Shown here: one piece after another, positions 39,240 to 40,199 of the stretch
How positions within the stretch are numbered: position 1 is the first letter of the stretch
Layout: every line of letters begins with the position of its first letter
Assembly (NCBI RefSeq): GCF_004795105.1
Contig: NZ_SSBL01000042.1
Coordinates: 1 to 40,199 of the forward strand
Reading direction: 5' to 3'
DNA length: 40,199 bases
Source: Streptomyces sp. A0642
GTDB taxonomy: Bacteria > Actinomycetota > Actinomycetes > Streptomycetales > Streptomycetaceae
The notes under the pieces: generated by a model
Seen by the model: the letters and a program-made list of their open reading frames with translations, nothing else
Databases searched by the model: none
What the model was told of the DNA's origin: nothing
Translations under genes and position numbers: made by a program

Positions 39240-40199
39240 GCGGCACAGGTCCGACCTCCGCGGAACAACACCTGGGGGACCGTCTCGCCGCGCTCGTCGA
39301 CGGCGAGCTGAAGCACGACGCCCGGGACCGGGTCCTCGCCCACCTCGCGACCTGTGCGAAGTGCAAGGCCGAGGCCGCTGCCCAGCGGCGCCTGAAGAGT
39401 GTCTTCGCGCAGTCGGCCCCGCCCTCGCCCTCCGAGGGGTTCCTCGCCCGGCTCCAGGGCCTTCCCGGCGGCCCAGGCGGGGACGACGACGGCCGGGGAA
39501 GACCCAAGGGCGGCTCAGGGCTGTTCGGTGACGGCGTCTTCCCTGTGATGCACCCTTCCGGCAGCCGTGCCGAGTCGCCCTCGGACGGCTCCCCGCCGGC
39601 CACCTTCGGCTACCTGCCGGCCCTCCACGGTTCGACCGCGGTGATGCCCGCCGCTCCGGCCGGTTCCGTCTTCCGGATCCACGAGGCCGGCCGCGAGGGC
39701 GACCGCTCGCCGTGGCGGGGACGCCGGTTCGCCTTCGCTGCCGCCAGTGCCGTCTCGCTGGCCGCCATCGCGCTCGGCGGCGCCCTGCCGACGGACTCGG
39801 CCACCGAGGCGCCCACGCGCGCGGACGGCCCGGGCAGCGCCGTGGCCCCGCTCGACGGCGACACCCGCGCGGAGACCGGCTCGGTCAGCCGCAAAGGAGG
39901 CGGCAGCCACGGCACGCTCGCCGCGGCCGGTGCCGGCCACCCCTTCTCGCTCGCGGTGAACGCCGCGCCCCTGACGTTCTCCTCGGCGCCCTCCCCGCTC
40001 GGCGCCGCCGGGTTCAACGGGAACCCGTTCGCGCTTCGCGCCCAGGCCACCGTGTCCGCGCCTTCGCTGATACGTCCGTACGAGAACAGCCCGCTGTTCG
40101 CCCGGGCCCTCGGCAGCGGACTCGCCCCCTCCACCCCGGCACCCTCCGCGGAGCCGTCCCGGACGCCCACCACGGCCGCGGGAGTACCGGCCGCCGCCG
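39236..40199 (+). CDS. Zinc-finger anti-sigma factor (RseA-like), 3' end beyond the window
   Basis: GTG start overlapping the sigE stop (GTGA). The frame stays open to the last base, so at least 321 codons are present and the gene is partial. The ZAS-type motif HxxxCxxC is intact: His36, Cys40 and Cys43 in AHLATCAKCKAE, preceded by AALVDGELKHDARDRVL. This fold binds region 4/2 of the partner sigma factor and in redox-sensitive members releases it when the cysteines are oxidised. One membrane segment is at about 165-183 (FAFAAASAVSLAAIALGGAL) after a long Gly/Pro linker. The rest, outside the membrane, is Pro/Ala/Ser-rich and apparently unordered. It probably sequesters SigE at the membrane. 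Confidence 0.9.
   Translation, partial: MSGTGPTSAEQHLGDRLAALVDGELKHDARDRVLAHLATCAKCKAEAAAQRRLKSVFAQSAPPSPSEGFLARLQGLPGGPGGDDDGRGRPKGGSGLFGDGVFPVMHPSGSRAESPSDGSPPATFGYLPALHGSTAVMPAAPAGSVFRIHEAGREGDRSPWRGRRFAFAAASAVSLAAIALGGALPTDSATEAPTRADGPGSAVAPLDGDTRAETGSVSRKGGGSHGTLAAAGAGHPFSLAVNAAPLTFSSAPSPLGAAGFNGNPFALRAQATVSAPSLIRPYENSPLFARALGSGLAPSTPAPSAEPSRTPTTAAGVPAAA

Noticed and set aside
1..40199. tRNA genes, CRISPR arrays, insertion sequences, phage or integration sites
   Set aside because: No GTTCGAA-type T-loop context with cloverleaf, no spaced direct repeats, no transposase or integrase and no flanking target duplications were seen.

Overview
The window is high-G+C actinobacterial chromosome, almost certainly Streptomyces or a close relative. 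The signs are a strong G/C third-position bias, many GTG and TTG starts, ATGA/GTGA gene overlaps, mycothiol and DAP-pathway genes, and desK/narL-type two-component systems. No tRNA, rRNA, CRISPR, insertion sequence or phage gene was seen. Most of it reads as core chromosome with a few accessory insertions.

Region by region. (1) 65-4231: a Dpp/Opp-type dipeptide ABC transporter (two permeases, two ATPases), ended by a hairpin. A proline-rich-tailed membrane protein follows, facing a dipeptidyl-peptidase-IV-like S9 peptidase across a shared terminator. (2) 7878-12059: a 64-aa membrane protein, mshB (mycothiol synthesis), a small membrane protein, and a 786-aa membrane-anchored protein with a repeat-rich N-terminus and extracellular PG_binding_4-type domains. 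(3) 12229-19658: two complete ABC-2 exporter plus NarL-type two-component modules side by side. The first is one overlapping four-gene operon behind a tandem palindrome. The second is split into divergent kinase/regulator and ATPase/permease pairs. (4) 19733-25993: a SAM methyltransferase; a TetR / sugar acetyltransferase / MFS cassette controlled from a double palindromic operator; a short threonyl-tRNA synthetase preceded by a threonine-codon leader peptide and attenuator; and a class F sortase beside a secreted four-repeat protein. (5) 26589-40199: a conserved actinobacterial block with SirB1-like and GNAT proteins, a 7Fe ferredoxin, dapC, a secreted protein, a lysozyme-like protein, dapE, a LOG-family protein, folP2, a DivIVA-motif protein, tag, an enoyl-CoA hydratase, a DUF3117 protein, an O-methyltransferase, sigE and its zinc anti-sigma factor, which is cut by the window end.

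From memory, the gene content of regions 2 and 5 resembles the Mycobacterium tuberculosis Rv1170-Rv1222 interval (mshB, fdxC, dapC, dapE, LOG, folP2, tagA, sigE, rseA). This supports orthology of otherwise ambiguous paralogues such as FolP2 and SigE.

The strongest unusual signal is at 24224-24335. A 16-codon peptide, MKRAAMTTTPESVPAR, probably leaderless, precedes mutually exclusive 1:2, 2:3 and 3:4 pairings and a perfect 14-bp terminator. All of it lies ahead of a ThrRS that lacks the N-terminal editing region. This looks like charging-responsive ribosome-mediated attenuation of an auxiliary ThrRS.
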